A DNA stretch of 64,000 bases from Bradyrhizobium sp. WBOS07 (GCF_024585165.1 NZ_CP029008.1:5661501-5725500); one strand, 5' to 3'; positions 19,535-29,094 are shown, counted from the stretch's first letter. Notes: generated by a model not told the origin, from the sequence alone. Made by a program: numbers and translations.

Positions 19535-19730
19535 CTTTCGGCCGCCAGGATCAGGCATGACCGGCGCTGTCCCGATGACCGAGTCGCGTGGCTCGATGTC
19601 CGAACGCGATCGTTCTCACGATGTCCGCCGCCACCTATCTCTAGGCCGAGCAACAGCGATCGACCGATGCTGATCTTGTCGCGGTCATAGCGGCGATACG
19701 AGCTCCCGTCCAAAGACGTGAACGTGGCGC
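19535..19730 (-). pseudogene. Decayed DUF1622 membrane-protein gene
   Basis: On the minus strand, pieces of the DUF1622 family can be read in three frames. YRRYDRDKISIGRSLLLGLEI lies in one frame, VAADIVRTIAF in the next, and EPRDSVIGTA in the third. In intact family members these run on as one stretch (YR-x-YR...GRAILLGLEFLVAADIIRTVA...PTLESV). At least two frameshifts separate the pieces and the N-terminal membrane segment is not recognisable. I conclude that it is a gene remnant. It occupies most of the otherwise empty interval between tRNA-Gln and the DUF2254 gene. Confidence 0.6.
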
Positions 19731-19774
19731 CCGCGCAAGAGGTCAGCGTTGATCCCAGCGGGCGGTACGCACCC

Positions 19775-19788
19775 TTGATCAAGATCAA
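19775..19788 (+). promoter_or_regulatory. FNR/FixK box TTGATCAAGATCAA
   Basis: This is a perfect TTGAT-N4-ATCAA site. Centred at -41.5 it would start transcription near 19823, 43 nt before the DUF2254 gene. Confidence 0.8.
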
Positions 19789-19865
19789 CGAACCGCGCGC
19801 GAGCGCGAGGATGCTGCCACGTGCCGAGCGGACCGGACGGCATTCGGGCAGTGAAAGGAAGTGGC

Positions 19866-21155
19866 ATGCAGCTTTGGCTGATACCCACGCTCTACGCGAT
19901 CGGGAGCGTCGCGGCCGGCCTTCTGATGCCGCGCCTGGAAGCGACGTTCTTGGCGGTCAGCCTCAATCTGTCGACGTCCTCCGCCCAGGCTTACCTGTCG
20001 GCGGTTGCTTCGGGCATGATGGCGTTGACCGGCATCGTGTTTTCGATCGCTTTCGTGCTCGTTCAATTCAATGCCGTGGTCTATTCGCCCCGTCTCGTGG
20101 TCTGGTTTGCGCGCGACCGGCTGCTGTTCCACTCGCTCGGTATGTTCGTCGCGACCTTTATGTACAGCCTCTCCACGCTGGCCTGGGTCGATCGCCAGGG
20201 GGCTGAAGGCGTCCCATTTCTCTCGGCCGCGATCGTCGCAGCCATGCTGGTGGCGAGCGTGTTGATGCTGGCGCAGCTTGTTCAGCGCTTGAACAATCTC
20301 CAGATCATACGGGTGCTGCAGGCGCTGGGCGATATCGGCCGGCAGGTCATCGTCGGCACGTACCAGGCGGTCCCGTGGCGCACGTCCGGCAAGGCCGTGC
20401 GAGCGCAACCTTTCCAAGGTCCGCCGGAGCTGACGGTCAGGCATATCGGCAATCCGCAGTCGGTGACGTCGATCGACATCGCCGGGCTGGTTGGCCACGC
20501 CCGCCGCATGGACGGCTTCATCATGATGGAGTGCGGCGTCGGGGATACCTTGCTCGAAGGCAGCGTGATCCTGCATGCGCACGGAGCGAATGCCCTCGTT
20601 GGAGAGAAGCAGCTGAGTGCATGCGTTCATCTCGACGAGCAGCGCACTTTCGAGCAAGACCCGAAATATGCGATGCGACTCCTCGTCGATGTCGCGATCA
20701 AGGCGCTGTCTCCCGCCATCAACGACCCGACGACGGCCGTGCAGGCCATCGACCAGATCGAGGATATGCTGCGGCGGCTGGCCAAATGTGATCTGGAGGC
20801 GTGCCGGGCGTACGATGATGACGGCGTTCTCAGGGTGGTCTACCGGATGCCGACTTGGGAGGACTATCTCGCGCTGGCTTTCGACGAAATCCGCCAGTTC
20901 GGATCGACCTCCATTCAGGTCATGCGCCGCCTGCGCGCTGCTCTCGCCGAGCTCGGCGACTGCGCCCGCGGGGAGCATGCAAAACTCGTCCGCGACTATC
21001 TCGGTCACCTCGATTCAGGGATCGAACGGTCGAGCTTTGATGCGCAGGACCGCGCCGCGGCCCGCATCGAGGACCGGCAGGGTCTCGGCTTGTCGCATCA
21101 CCACGGCGTGGCGAGTCCGGCAGCCTCGAACGAAGAGGGGCGGGTGGTCTCGTGA
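19866..21155 (+). CDS. DUF2254 integral membrane protein
   Basis: The 429-residue protein has four hydrophobic segments in its first 150 residues. The third and fourth sit around ASGMMALTGIVFSIAFVLVQFNAVVYSPR, a hallmark of DUF2254. The soluble remainder includes ALSPAINDPTTAVQAIDQI, also highly conserved in the family. I choose the ATG at 19866 (AAAGGAAG upstream) rather than 19821. The function is unknown. It is translationally coupled to the next membrane gene (overlap of 4 bases) and preceded by an FNR/FixK box. Confidence 0.88.
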   Translation: MQLWLIPTLYAIGSVAAGLLMPRLEATFLAVSLNLSTSSAQAYLSAVASGMMALTGIVFSIAFVLVQFNAVVYSPRLVVWFARDRLLFHSLGMFVATFMYSLSTLAWVDRQGAEGVPFLSAAIVAAMLVASVLMLAQLVQRLNNLQIIRVLQALGDIGRQVIVGTYQAVPWRTSGKAVRAQPFQGPPELTVRHIGNPQSVTSIDIAGLVGHARRMDGFIMMECGVGDTLLEGSVILHAHGANALVGEKQLSACVHLDEQRTFEQDPKYAMRLLVDVAIKALSPAINDPTTAVQAIDQIEDMLRRLAKCDLEACRAYDDDGVLRVVYRMPTWEDYLALAFDEIRQFGSTSIQVMRRLRAALAELGDCARGEHAKLVRDYLGHLDSGIERSSFDAQDRAAARIEDRQGLGLSHHHGVASPAASNEEGRVVS

Positions 21156-21817
21156 TCACGCAAGCAACCGGATTGACGCGGGCGAGATTGCGAGCCCCGC
21201 GCGTGGCGGCCGCGGCGGGGATTCTGTTTTCGCTGCTCCTTCTTGCAGTGTTCTGGTTGATGCGGCGGTCCGTACCGGCCGATCCGCTTGAACCGGGTGC
21301 GTGGCTGCACGGCGGGACCAGCAACGTCGCCTTGGCATTGAACCTCGTGCCCTTCGCAGGCGTGGCGTTCCTGTGGTTCGTCGGCTTTCTGCGCGACCGG
21401 CTCGGCACGCGTGAGGATCAGTTCTTTGCGACGATCTTCTTCGGCAGCGCTGTCCTGATGCTGGCCATGCTGTTCGCCGCCGCCGCGGTGATCGGCGCCG
21501 TCATTCTGGCTTTCCACGCTGCGCCGAACGTGCTGATCAACTCCGCGACGTTCCATTTCGGCCGTGGCCTGGCGTACGGAATGGTCAACATCTATCTCGT
21601 CAAGACCGCCTCCGTGTTCATGATGACGACGTCGACGATCGCCCTCTACACGGGACTCACGCCGCGCTGGCTCGCCTATGGCGGATATGGCGTCGCCGCC
21701 ATCCTTCTCATCGGAAGCTACTACATCGATTGGAGCCTCGTCGTCTTTCCGTTCTGGGTGTTGTTGGTGAGCATCAACATCTGGCTCACAAAAGATGGGG
21801 GCGAAGTGCGCCCGTGA
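21152..21817 (+). CDS. Conserved membrane protein, about five TM segments
   Basis: I do not recognise a named family. The 221-residue product has hydrophobic segments near residues 18-36, 60-78, 92-120, 150-165 and 172-205, with few charged residues between, so it is an inner-membrane protein. Its GTG start overlaps the stop of the DUF2254 gene (GTGA), which implies coupled translation and a shared role. Small multi-span proteins of this type often sit beside DUF2254 or acyl-phosphate genes, but that is only an impression. No catalytic motif is visible. Confidence 0.75.
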   Translation: MITQATGLTRARLRAPRVAAAAGILFSLLLLAVFWLMRRSVPADPLEPGAWLHGGTSNVALALNLVPFAGVAFLWFVGFLRDRLGTREDQFFATIFFGSAVLMLAMLFAAAAVIGAVILAFHAAPNVLINSATFHFGRGLAYGMVNIYLVKTASVFMMTTSTIALYTGLTPRWLAYGGYGVAAILLIGSYYIDWSLVVFPFWVLLVSINIWLTKDGGEVRP

Positions 21818-21927
21818 GGACGCTGCGCCAGCTTCACACGGGAGAGGAGCTGATGGTCCTTACCGCCGGCTTCGAGCCCGACGTCACCACGGCAGGTCCG
21901 CTGACGCTGTCTCTATCGGGCCGACCG

Positions 21928-21941
21928 TTGACCTAAGTCAA
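21928..21941 (+). promoter_or_regulatory. FNR/FixK box TTGACCTAAGTCAA
   Basis: The half-sites are perfectly symmetric. A site at -41.5 would give a start near 21976, 21 nt before the DUF3141 gene and its pta-ackA-fabI followers. Confidence 0.82.
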
Positions 21942-21996
21942 CGTTTCCCCGCGCCCTCGCGCTCTCAATGGATGCGCGGACGAGAGAGGTCGGAAC

Positions 21997-24216
21997 ATGT
22001 CGATGGAAACTCCAAATCTACCGGGCGGGCCCCTGTCCGGGCTTGTCGCCTCGGCGGTCGAATATCTGGTCGACGCAGGGCAGCGCAGCGTGCTGTTCCT
22101 GGACATCATGCGCCGACGAGGCGACCAGTATCGCGAGCACGTCGCGCAGACCGCTCCGCATGTCCTGCAATATGCCGCCGAACTGATCATCGATGGCCGC
22201 AAGCTGGATGAGCCGGTCAACTACGCATTGGTCCGCATCATTCCGCCCAAGGACGTCGAGATCGATCCCGAGCGGCGGCCGTTCATCGTGGTCGATCCAC
22301 GCGCCGGGCACGGCCCGGGCATCGGTGGCTTCAAGGCCGACAGCGAGATCGGCGTCGCGATGAAAGCGGGTCATCCCTGCTATTTCGTCGGCTTCCTGCC
22401 GGAGCCGATGCCGGGACAGACCATCGAGCGCATCGCTCGCGCTGAGGCGCTGTTCATCGAAAAGGTGATCAGCCTGCATCCGAAGGCCGATGGCAAACCC
22501 TGCGTGATCGGCAATTGCCAGGCCGGCTGGGCTGTCATGATCCTGGCGTCGTTGCGTCCGGAACTGTTCGGGCCGATCATCATCGCCGGCGCGCCGCTGG
22601 CCTATTGGGCCGGAGTGCATGGCAAGTATCCGATGCGTTACTCGGGCGGACTGTTGGGGGGAAGCTGGCTGACCGCGCTCGCCAGCGACCTCGGTGCCGG
22701 CAAGTTCGATGGCGCCTGGCTGGTGCAGAATTTCGAGAACCAGAATCCGTCCAACACCCTGTGGACCAAGCAGTACAACGTCTATTCGAAGGTCGACACC
22801 GAAGCCGACCGTTATCTCGAATTCGAGCGCTGGTGGGGCGGCCACGTCAATCTCAACGCCGAGGAAATCCAGTTCATCGTCGATGAATTGTTCATCGGCA
22901 ACAACCTGGCCGCGGGCAGGATCGAGATGTCCGACGGCAAGAAGGTGGACCTCCGAAACATTCGATCGCCCATTCTGGTGTTCTGCTCCGAGGCCGATAA
23001 CGTCACGCCCCCGCAGCAAGCGCTGGACTGGATTCTGGATTGCTACGCGGATGTCGACGAGATCAGGGCTTACGGGCAGACCATCGTATATACGGTTCAC
23101 CAGAGCGTCGGCCATCTCGGTATTTTCGTCTCCGGCGGCGTCGCCAAGAAAGAGCATGCGGAATTCTCCGAGAATATCGATCTGATCGATGTGCTGCCGC
23201 CGGGGCTCTATGAGGCGACTTTCGAGGCCAAGGACGAGGAGACGACGAGCTCGGATCTCGTCGTCGGCAAGTGGGTCATGCGCTGCGAGGCGCGGACGCT
23301 CGACGACATCCGGGCGATGGGCGGCAATTCGCCCGAGGACGAACGGCGTTTCGCCGCCGCCAAGCGCGTCTCCGAGATCAATCTCGCCGCTTACCGGAAG
23401 TTCGTCCAGCCCTGGATCAAGAACGTCGTGAGCCCGCAAGTGGCGGAAACGATGCGCAACCTGCATCCTTTGCGGCTACAGTACGAGGCCTTCAGCAGCC
23501 AGAACCCGCTGATGGCCACCGTCAAGTCTGCGGCAGAAGAGATCGAGGACAAGCGCAAGCCGGTGTCGAAGGATAATCCGTTTCTGGCGTTCCAGGAGCA
23601 GATGTCCAAACAGATCGTCCATGCGCTCGATAGCTGGCGCGACGCAACCGAGGCTCTGAGCGAGACGGTCTTTCTCAACCTGTACGGATCGCCGGCCGTG
23701 CAGGCAGCGCTGGGGATCGATCCAAAGTCAGAGCCGTCGCGCCGGCGGGAAATGTCAGCCGAGCACCGGGCGATGCTCGAGGCGCGGATTGCCGAACTGA
23801 GGTCCAGAATCGGCGAGGGTGGGCCTCGTGAAGCAGCCATCCGGAGCCTGCTCTACATCGGCTCGGCCCGGGGAATGGTCGACGAGCGCAGCATCGAGGC
23901 GCTCCGCCGGGTCCGGCGCGACTACGGCGGGCCGCGTCTGTCGCTCGCCGAGTTCAAGATGCTGGTTCGTGAGCAGTTCTTCATGCTGCTCCTGGATCAG
24001 GAGGGAGCCCTCGCAGCCATCTCAAGAATGCTGCCTGATGATGTCAATCAGCGCCGGAGTTTGTTCGAGTCCATGCGGGACGTGCTCTCCGCCAGCGGCG
24101 AGCTTGTCGGTGAGCCCGCAAGGCGCTTCCAGCGAATTGCGGCGCTTCTTGGCCTCAACACGGAAGAAGGGAGCACGAACAACGTTGCCCCTTTCGACCA
24201 GGCGAGAGCGTCGTAA
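21997..24216 (+). CDS. DUF3141 protein, PhaC-like alpha/beta hydrolase
   Basis: The 739-residue protein has an alpha/beta-hydrolase core in its first 400 residues. It resembles PHA synthases: PFIVVDPRAGHGPGIGGFK, the nucleophile elbow GNCQAGW with Cys174 (a cysteine, as in PhaC, not serine), SEADNVTPP with the acid residue, and SVGHLGIFVSGGVA with the histidine. The C-terminal 300 residues are helical and unique to DUF3141. Its reaction is unknown; polymer or acyl transfer on a CoA or acyl-phosphate substrate is inference. It is first in an apparent operon with pta, ackA and fabI. Confidence 0.88.
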   Translation: MSMETPNLPGGPLSGLVASAVEYLVDAGQRSVLFLDIMRRRGDQYREHVAQTAPHVLQYAAELIIDGRKLDEPVNYALVRIIPPKDVEIDPERRPFIVVDPRAGHGPGIGGFKADSEIGVAMKAGHPCYFVGFLPEPMPGQTIERIARAEALFIEKVISLHPKADGKPCVIGNCQAGWAVMILASLRPELFGPIIIAGAPLAYWAGVHGKYPMRYSGGLLGGSWLTALASDLGAGKFDGAWLVQNFENQNPSNTLWTKQYNVYSKVDTEADRYLEFERWWGGHVNLNAEEIQFIVDELFIGNNLAAGRIEMSDGKKVDLRNIRSPILVFCSEADNVTPPQQALDWILDCYADVDEIRAYGQTIVYTVHQSVGHLGIFVSGGVAKKEHAEFSENIDLIDVLPPGLYEATFEAKDEETTSSDLVVGKWVMRCEARTLDDIRAMGGNSPEDERRFAAAKRVSEINLAAYRKFVQPWIKNVVSPQVAETMRNLHPLRLQYEAFSSQNPLMATVKSAAEEIEDKRKPVSKDNPFLAFQEQMSKQIVHALDSWRDATEALSETVFLNLYGSPAVQAALGIDPKSEPSRRREMSAEHRAMLEARIAELRSRIGEGGPREAAIRSLLYIGSARGMVDERSIEALRRVRRDYGGPRLSLAEFKMLVREQFFMLLLDQEGALAAISRMLPDDVNQRRSLFESMRDVLSASGELVGEPARRFQRIAALLGLNTEEGSTNNVAPFDQARAS

Positions 24217-24245
24217 CGGCCGTTCAGAGGATCGGGAGCAACGTC

Positions 24246-25208
24246 ATGGCAGCGGAAACCGGGCCATCGCAATCGTCCAGCAAGTACGATCGGCTGATCG
24301 CGGCAGCCAAGGCCGTCCCCCCGGTGTCAACCATCGTGGTCCATCCCTGCGACGAGACTTCGCTGCGTGGGGCCGTCGACAGCGCACAGGCCGGCATCAT
24401 CCGGCCCATCCTGGTCGGCCCTGAAGGCAAGGTCAGGGATACCGCCAGAAAGTTCGATCTCGACATCTCGGGCTTCGAGGTCGTCGATGCCGCGCATAGC
24501 GAGGACGCCGCCAGCAAAGGGGTCGAGCTGATCCACGCTGCAAAGGGCGAGATGCTGATGAAGGGCAGCCTGCATACGGACGAGCTGATGCGGGCCGTCA
24601 CGGCGAAGGCCGGAGGTCTGCGCACCGATCGCCGCATCAGCCATGTGTTCGTCATGGACGTGCCGGCCTATGCGGAGACCTTGTTCGTCACGGACGCTGC
24701 CATCAACATCTTTCCCGATCTCGACGCCAAGCGCGACATCATCCAGAATGCGATCGACCTCTATGTGGAGGCTGGCTTCGGTAAGGCACCGCGCGTGGCC
24801 ATCCTGTCGGCGGTCGAGACCGTCACCTCCAAGATTCCATCGACGATCGAGGCGGCTGCGCTGTGCAAGATGGCCGATCGCGGCCAGATCACCGGTGGCG
24901 TGCTCGACGGACCGCTGGCGTTCGACAATGCGATCGACCCCGAGGCGGCACGCATCAAGGGCATTAAGTCCGAGGTCGCAGGCCGGGCGCAGATCCTCGT
25001 CGTTCCCGATCTCGAGGCCGGCAACATGCTGGCAAAGAACCTCGCCTACTTCGCCAAGGCCGATGGCGCCGGCATCGTGCTCGGCGCTCGCGTGCCGGTG
25101 GTCTTGACCTCGCGGGCCGATACGGCGCGAGCGCGAATGGCCTCTTGTGCGGTGGCATCGCTTTACGCCAACGCGCGTCGCCAGCGCGCCCCCACGATTG
25201 CGGCGTGA
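24246..25208 (+). CDS. pta: Phosphate acetyl/butyryltransferase
   Basis: This enzyme exchanges acyl-CoA and phosphate to make an acyl-phosphate. The 320-residue product has the short Pta/Ptb architecture: [14 protein letters not shown] near residue 50, [25 protein letters not shown], and the conserved C-terminal [26 protein letters not shown]. It lacks the N-terminal MaoC domain that is often fused to this protein in alphaproteobacteria; a separate maoC-like gene lies at 27243. It is followed immediately by acetate kinase, so the pair can interconvert acyl-CoA and carboxylate with ATP. Confidence 0.92.
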   Translation: MAAETGPSQSSSKYDRLIAAAKAVPPVSTIVVHPCDETSLRGAVDSAQAGIIRPILVGPEGKVRDTARKFDLDISGFEVVDAAHSEDAASKGVELIHAAKGEMLMKGSLHTDELMRAVTAKAGGLRTDRRISHVFVMDVPAYAETLFVTDAAINIFPDLDAKRDIIQNAIDLYVEAGFGKAPRVAILSAVETVTSKIPSTIEAAALCKMADRGQITGGVLDGPLAFDNAIDPEAARIKGIKSEVAGRAQILVVPDLEAGNMLAKNLAYFAKADGAGIVLGARVPVVLTSRADTARARMASCAVASLYANARRQRAPTIAA

Positions 25209-25213
25209 CCACC

Positions 25214-26428
25214 ATGGATACGATCCTCGTCGTCAATGCCGGCTCTTCCAGCGTCAAGTTCCAGATCTTCTCGGTCGAGGGTGAAGGCCGGCTGCGGCGG
25301 CAGATCAAGGGCCAGATGGACGGTATCGGCAGCCGTCCGCGGCTGAAGGCAAGCGCTGCGGCGGGCGATCCCCTGGCCGACCGTGCTTATCCGATCGAAG
25401 CGGTGCCGGACGTTTCCACCGCGATGGGCATCGCCGGCGCCTGGCTCCGCGAGGAGCTTCGCATTCACCCGATCGCGGTCGGGCATCGGGTGGTTCATGG
25501 CGGCCCGGACTTCGACAAGCCGGTCCTGATCGACCACGGCGTGGTGGCTCGGCTGGAGCGCTTCGCCAACCTTGCACCGCTGCACCAGCCGCACAACCTC
25601 GCCCCGATCCGCTCGATCCTGACGAACTTTCCGGCATTGCCGCAGGTCGCCTGCTTCGACACCGCATTCCATCGCACACATGGGGCCCTGGCGGACTACT
25701 ACGCGATCCCGCATCAGCTTCATGCCGAGGGCGTGCGGCGCTACGGCTTTCATGGCCTATCCTATGAGTATATCGCCCGGAACCTGCCGAACGTTGCGCC
25801 AGAGATCGCGAAGTGCCGGGTGATCGTGGCTCACCTCGGCAGCGGCGCCTCGATGTGCGCCATGAAGAATGGGCGGAGCGTCGAGAGCACCATGGGCTTC
25901 ACCGCGCTGGATGGTCTGCCGATGGGAACGCGGCCGGGCCAGCTCGATCCCGGCGTCGTGCTCTACCTCATGGCCGAGAAGGGCATGTCGGCTGCGGGCG
26001 TGCAGGACTTCCTCTATCGCGAATGCGGGTTGAAAGGTCTTTCCGGGGTCAGTAACGACATGCGCGAGCTGGAAAAGAGCGACGATCCCAAGGCAAAGCT
26101 TGCGATCGACTATTTCGCCTATCGGATCGGCCTCAACGCCGGCATGCTGGCGGCCGCACTGCAGGGGCTCGATGCCTTCGTCTTCACCGCCGGGATCGGC
26201 GAGAATTCCGCAACCATTCGCGCCCGCGTCGTCGAGCAGCTCGGTTGGCTCGGCGTGGCGCTTGATCCGGTCCAAAACGCGCGCCATGCGCAATTGATCT
26301 CGCAGCCCGGCAGCCTCATTCCGGTTTTCGTCGTCCCGACCGACGAGGAGCTGATGATTGCGCAGCACACGCTGTCGCTTCTGATGAGCACACCATCGAG
26401 CAACCCCAGACAAGAGAGGGTGTCATGA
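25214..26428 (+). CDS. ackA: Acetate/propionate kinase
   Basis: Acetate kinase converts acetyl-phosphate and ADP to acetate and ATP. The 404-residue product has the N-terminal ASKHA phosphate loop NAGSSSVKF, the signature [22 protein letters not shown], and the adenosine site [17 protein letters not shown] use the ATG at 25214 rather than 25145, which lies inside pta. It starts 5 bases after pta and overlaps fabI by 4 bases (ATGA), so the three are one transcript. With Pta it would give substrate-level ATP at low oxygen. Confidence 0.96.
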   Translation: MDTILVVNAGSSSVKFQIFSVEGEGRLRRQIKGQMDGIGSRPRLKASAAAGDPLADRAYPIEAVPDVSTAMGIAGAWLREELRIHPIAVGHRVVHGGPDFDKPVLIDHGVVARLERFANLAPLHQPHNLAPIRSILTNFPALPQVACFDTAFHRTHGALADYYAIPHQLHAEGVRRYGFHGLSYEYIARNLPNVAPEIAKCRVIVAHLGSGASMCAMKNGRSVESTMGFTALDGLPMGTRPGQLDPGVVLYLMAEKGMSAAGVQDFLYRECGLKGLSGVSNDMRELEKSDDPKAKLAIDYFAYRIGLNAGMLAAALQGLDAFVFTAGIGENSATIRARVVEQLGWLGVALDPVQNARHAQLISQPGSLIPVFVVPTDEELMIAQHTLSLLMSTPSSNPRQERVS

Positions 26429-27213
26429 TTCCCGTTTATCCGGATACCAAGGTTGCCTTGAAGGGCAAGAAGGGGCTCGTCGTCGGTATCGCCAACGATC
26501 AATCCATCGCCTGGGGCTGCGCCAGGGCTTTTCGGGCGCTCGGAGCCGAGCTCGCCGTGACCTATCTCAATGACCGCGCGAAGAAGCACGTCGAGCCGCT
26601 CGCACAGGCGTTGGAAGCGCCGATCTTCGTGCCGCTCGACGTCATGGTCGAAGGACAGACGGAGCAGGTCTTCGAACGAATCGCGAAAGAGTGGGGGCAG
26701 CTCGACTTCCTGCTGCACTCGATCGCCTTCTCGCCCAAGGAAGCGCTGCATGGCCGCGTCGTCGACGTCGGACGCGAGGGCTTCCTCAAGACCATGGAGG
26801 TCTCCTGCTGGTCCTTCCTGCGGATGGCTCATCTGGCCGAGCCCCTGATGAAGAACGGCGGCACGATGTTCACCATGACCTATTACGGCAGCCAGATGGT
26901 GGTCGAGAACTACAACATCATGGGTGTGGCGAAGGCGGCGCTGGAATCGGCGGTTCGTTACGCGGCGGCCGAGCTGGGCCCGAAGGGCATCCGTGTGCAT
27001 GCGATCTCGCCGGGACCGCTGGCCACCCGCGCAGCTTCGGGCATTCCTGAATTCGACGAGCTGATGGACAAGGCGCAATCGAAGGCGCCGGCGCGGAGCC
27101 TCGTAAGTATCGACGACGTCGGCAACGCCACCGCGTTCCTGGCGCTCGACGGCGCCAAGCTGATGACGGGCGGTGTCCTGTACATCGACGGCGGCTATCA
27201 CATCATCGACTAG
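26425..27213 (+). CDS. fabI: Enoyl-ACP reductase (FabI type)
   Basis: FabI reduces trans-2-enoyl-ACP with NADH. The 262-residue SDR protein has [15 protein letters not shown] at the nucleotide site, HSIAFSPK, and the catalytic Y-x6-K pattern in [19 protein letters not shown], followed by [17 protein letters not shown]. It probably is a second FabI besides the housekeeping copy, since it sits in an acyl-phosphate operon, overlapping ackA by 4 bases. What enoyl substrate it serves here is unknown. It is close to the convergent maoC and CoA-transferase operon. Confidence 0.93.
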   Translation: MIPVYPDTKVALKGKKGLVVGIANDQSIAWGCARAFRALGAELAVTYLNDRAKKHVEPLAQALEAPIFVPLDVMVEGQTEQVFERIAKEWGQLDFLLHSIAFSPKEALHGRVVDVGREGFLKTMEVSCWSFLRMAHLAEPLMKNGGTMFTMTYYGSQMVVENYNIMGVAKAALESAVRYAAAELGPKGIRVHAISPGPLATRAASGIPEFDELMDKAQSKAPARSLVSIDDVGNATAFLALDGAKLMTGGVLYIDGGYHIID

Positions 27214-27242
27214 GGTGATACGCCAACCGATCGCGCCAGCGC

Positions 27243-27701
27243 TTACCGATAGTGCAGCGCGATCAGCTCGGCGACACAGGCCGGCTTCGTGCCGCCTTCG
27301 ATCTCGATCACGAGATGATAGTTGACGCGCAGGCCGTCGGGCGGCACGTCCTCCGCCTCGGCGACCGTGACGCGTCCTCGCAGCCTGGATCCTGCCGGCA
27401 CGGGTGCCAGGTAGCGGATCCGGTCCGCGCCATAGTTGAGTGTATTGCGCAAGCCCTTCAGGCCGATCACCGATCGGATGAAGAGGGGCGCGAGCGCGAG
27501 CGACAGCAGCCCGTGGGCGATGGTTTTGCCTCCCGGCATCTCTTTCTTGGCGCGCTTCTGGTCGACGTGAATCCACTGCTCATCGCAGGTCGCTTCTGCA
27601 AACTGGTTGATCCGTTCCTGGGTGATCTCAATCCAATCGCTCACCCCGATCTCGGTGCCGACGGCCGCCTTGATCTCTTTGAAATCGCTGAATACGCGCA
27701 T
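27243..27701 (-). CDS. MaoC-family (R)-enoyl-CoA hydratase
   Basis: The 152-residue hot-dog-fold protein carries the MaoC hydratase signature: DQKRAKKEMPGGKTIAHGLLSLAL with the catalytic Asp/His pair. NYGADRIRYLAPVPAGSRLRGRV follows. It should hydrate 2-enoyl-CoA, which suits the Pta/FabI/CoA-transferase setting. I start at the ATG at 27701; an ATG at 27719 overlaps the stop of the CoA-transferase B gene and is a serious alternative. It ends 30 bases from the convergent fabI. Confidence 0.88.
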   Translation of the reverse strand: MRVFSDFKEIKAAVGTEIGVSDWIEITQERINQFAEATCDEQWIHVDQKRAKKEMPGGKTIAHGLLSLALAPLFIRSVIGLKGLRNTLNYGADRIRYLAPVPAGSRLRGRVTVAEAEDVPPDGLRVNYHLVIEIEGGTKPACVAELIALHYR

Positions 27702-27715
27702 ACTGCCTCGCCCGC

Positions 27716-28366
27716 TCATATCTTCATTTCGGGAATGCGCTCGCCGATGTGAAGCTCGGCGTCGGTGACGGCCATGACCTCGCCGACGCTGACGCCGGGG
27801 GCGGTCTCGATCAGGGTGGCCTTGCCATCGGGAAAGCCGATCACGGCGAGATCGGTGACCACCAAGCTCACCGGCCGGCTGGAGGTCAGCGGCAGGTTGC
27901 ACTGCTTGACGATCTTCGACTTGCCTTTCGCCGCATGCTGCATGGCGACGATGACCCGTTTGGCGCCGCTCACCAGATCCATGGCGCCGCCCATGCCGGG
28001 GACCATCTTGCCGGGGATCATCCAGTTGGCGAGGTGGCCGCCTGCGTCGACCTGCAGGCCGCCGAGCACGGTGACATCGACATGGCCGCCGCGGATCAAT
28101 GCAAAGGACATTGCGCTGTCGAACGTGCTCGCGCCCGGCAGCGCGCTGATCGGCTTTCCACCGGCATCTGTGAGCAGCGGGTGCTCCAGCCCCTGCTCGG
28201 GAATGGGTCCAGTGCCGATCAGCCCGTTCTCGGACTGGAAGAACACCTTCAGATCGGGTGAGACATAATTGGCGACGAGCGTTGGAATGCCGATGCCGAG
28301 ATTGACGAGGTTGCCCGGCTTGAGCTCCTGCGCAACACGGCGAGCGATGATCTCCTGTGCGTCCAT
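27716..28366 (-). CDS. 3-oxoacid / acetate CoA-transferase, subunit B
   Basis: The subunit carries the catalytic glutamate in FFQSENGLIGTGP, which forms the glutamyl-CoA thioester. The 216-residue product also has NLGIGIPTLVANY, GGLQVDAGGHLANWMIPGKMVPGMGGAMDLVSGAK and the usual C-terminal stretch. With the preceding A subunit it moves CoA between an acyl-CoA and a free acid. AtoDA and ScoAB cannot be told apart by eye. It starts 4 bases after subunit A. Confidence 0.93.
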   Translation of the reverse strand: MDAQEIIARRVAQELKPGNLVNLGIGIPTLVANYVSPDLKVFFQSENGLIGTGPIPEQGLEHPLLTDAGGKPISALPGASTFDSAMSFALIRGGHVDVTVLGGLQVDAGGHLANWMIPGKMVPGMGGAMDLVSGAKRVIVAMQHAAKGKSKIVKQCNLPLTSSRPVSLVVTDLAVIGFPDGKATLIETAPGVSVGEVMAVTDAELHIGERIPEMKI

Positions 28367-28370
28367 GACC

Positions 28371-29024
28371 TCACCCGTTCGCGTTGGTGATGAGATAGTC
28401 GACCAGCGGTGCCGGTGTCACGACATGGTCGGGCGCGATGACGCCAACGGGCACGATGTGCTCCGCGGTCACGATCACGGTATCGGCCGCCATGGCCATC
28501 ACCGGATTGAAATTCCGGGAGGTCAACGCATAGGAGAGATTGCCGAGGTAGTCGGCGAGGAAGGCGTGCACCAGCGCGAACTGCGCGCGCAGCGCGGTTT
28601 CGACCAGATAAGGCCTGCCGTCCACCTCGATCTGGCGCTTACCTTCCGCGACCAGCGTGCCGACCCCGGTCGGCGTGAGCACGCCGCCCAAGCCGCTGCC
28701 GCCGGCGCGGATACGCTCGGCGAAAGTACCCTGTGGAATCAGATCGACCGCGACCTGGTTCGTCAGCATTTGCTGCTGCGCCTTCGGATTGAGACCGATG
28801 TGGGTGGCAGTCAGCCGCGACACCAGCGTTGCGTCAAACAGCTTGCCGACTCCTTTGCCCGGCGTGGCCGCGTCGTTGCTGATGATCGTGAGATTGTTCT
28901 TCTTCTGTCGGACCAGTTCGTCGAGCAAACGTTCCGGCGTCCCGACGCCCATGAAGCCGCCGACCATGACGCTCGCGCCGGCCGGGATCATCGCGACGGC
29001 TTCTTCGACGGATACGGCCCTCAT
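28371..29024 (-). CDS. 3-oxoacid / acetate CoA-transferase, subunit A
   Basis: The 217-residue A subunit has the CoA-binding loops VMVGGFMGVGTPERLLDEL and ISNDAATPGKGVGKLF, and GGLGGVLTPTGVGTLVAEGK. It pairs with subunit B directly downstream and with a MaoC gene, which suggests short-chain acyl-CoA turnover alongside the Pta/AckA/FabI operon. An FNR/FixK box lies 57 bases upstream of the ATG, so the three-gene transcript is probably oxygen controlled. Confidence 0.93.
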   Translation of the reverse strand: MRAVSVEEAVAMIPAGASVMVGGFMGVGTPERLLDELVRQKKNNLTIISNDAATPGKGVGKLFDATLVSRLTATHIGLNPKAQQQMLTNQVAVDLIPQGTFAERIRAGGSGLGGVLTPTGVGTLVAEGKRQIEVDGRPYLVETALRAQFALVHAFLADYLGNLSYALTSRNFNPVMAMAADTVIVTAEHIVPVGVIAPDHVVTPAPLVDYLITNANG

Positions 29025-29080
29025 GGTGAAACTCCGATCGGTTCGTCCGACGAATGTTGGCGGGCGGTGCGCGCAATCCC

Positions 29081-29094
29081 TTGATTTGGGTCAA
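29081..29094 (-). promoter_or_regulatory. FNR/FixK box TTGATTTGGGTCAA
   Basis: The site is palindromic. Centred at -41.5 it would start transcription near 29046, 22 nt before the CoA-transferase A gene. It overlaps the last codons of the gene at 29091. Confidence 0.8.

Noticed and set aside
19410..19866. Attachment-site duplicate of the tRNA-Gln 3' end
   Set aside because: I looked for a second copy of the TTCGATCCCTCCCG segment in the window and saw none; it may lie outside.
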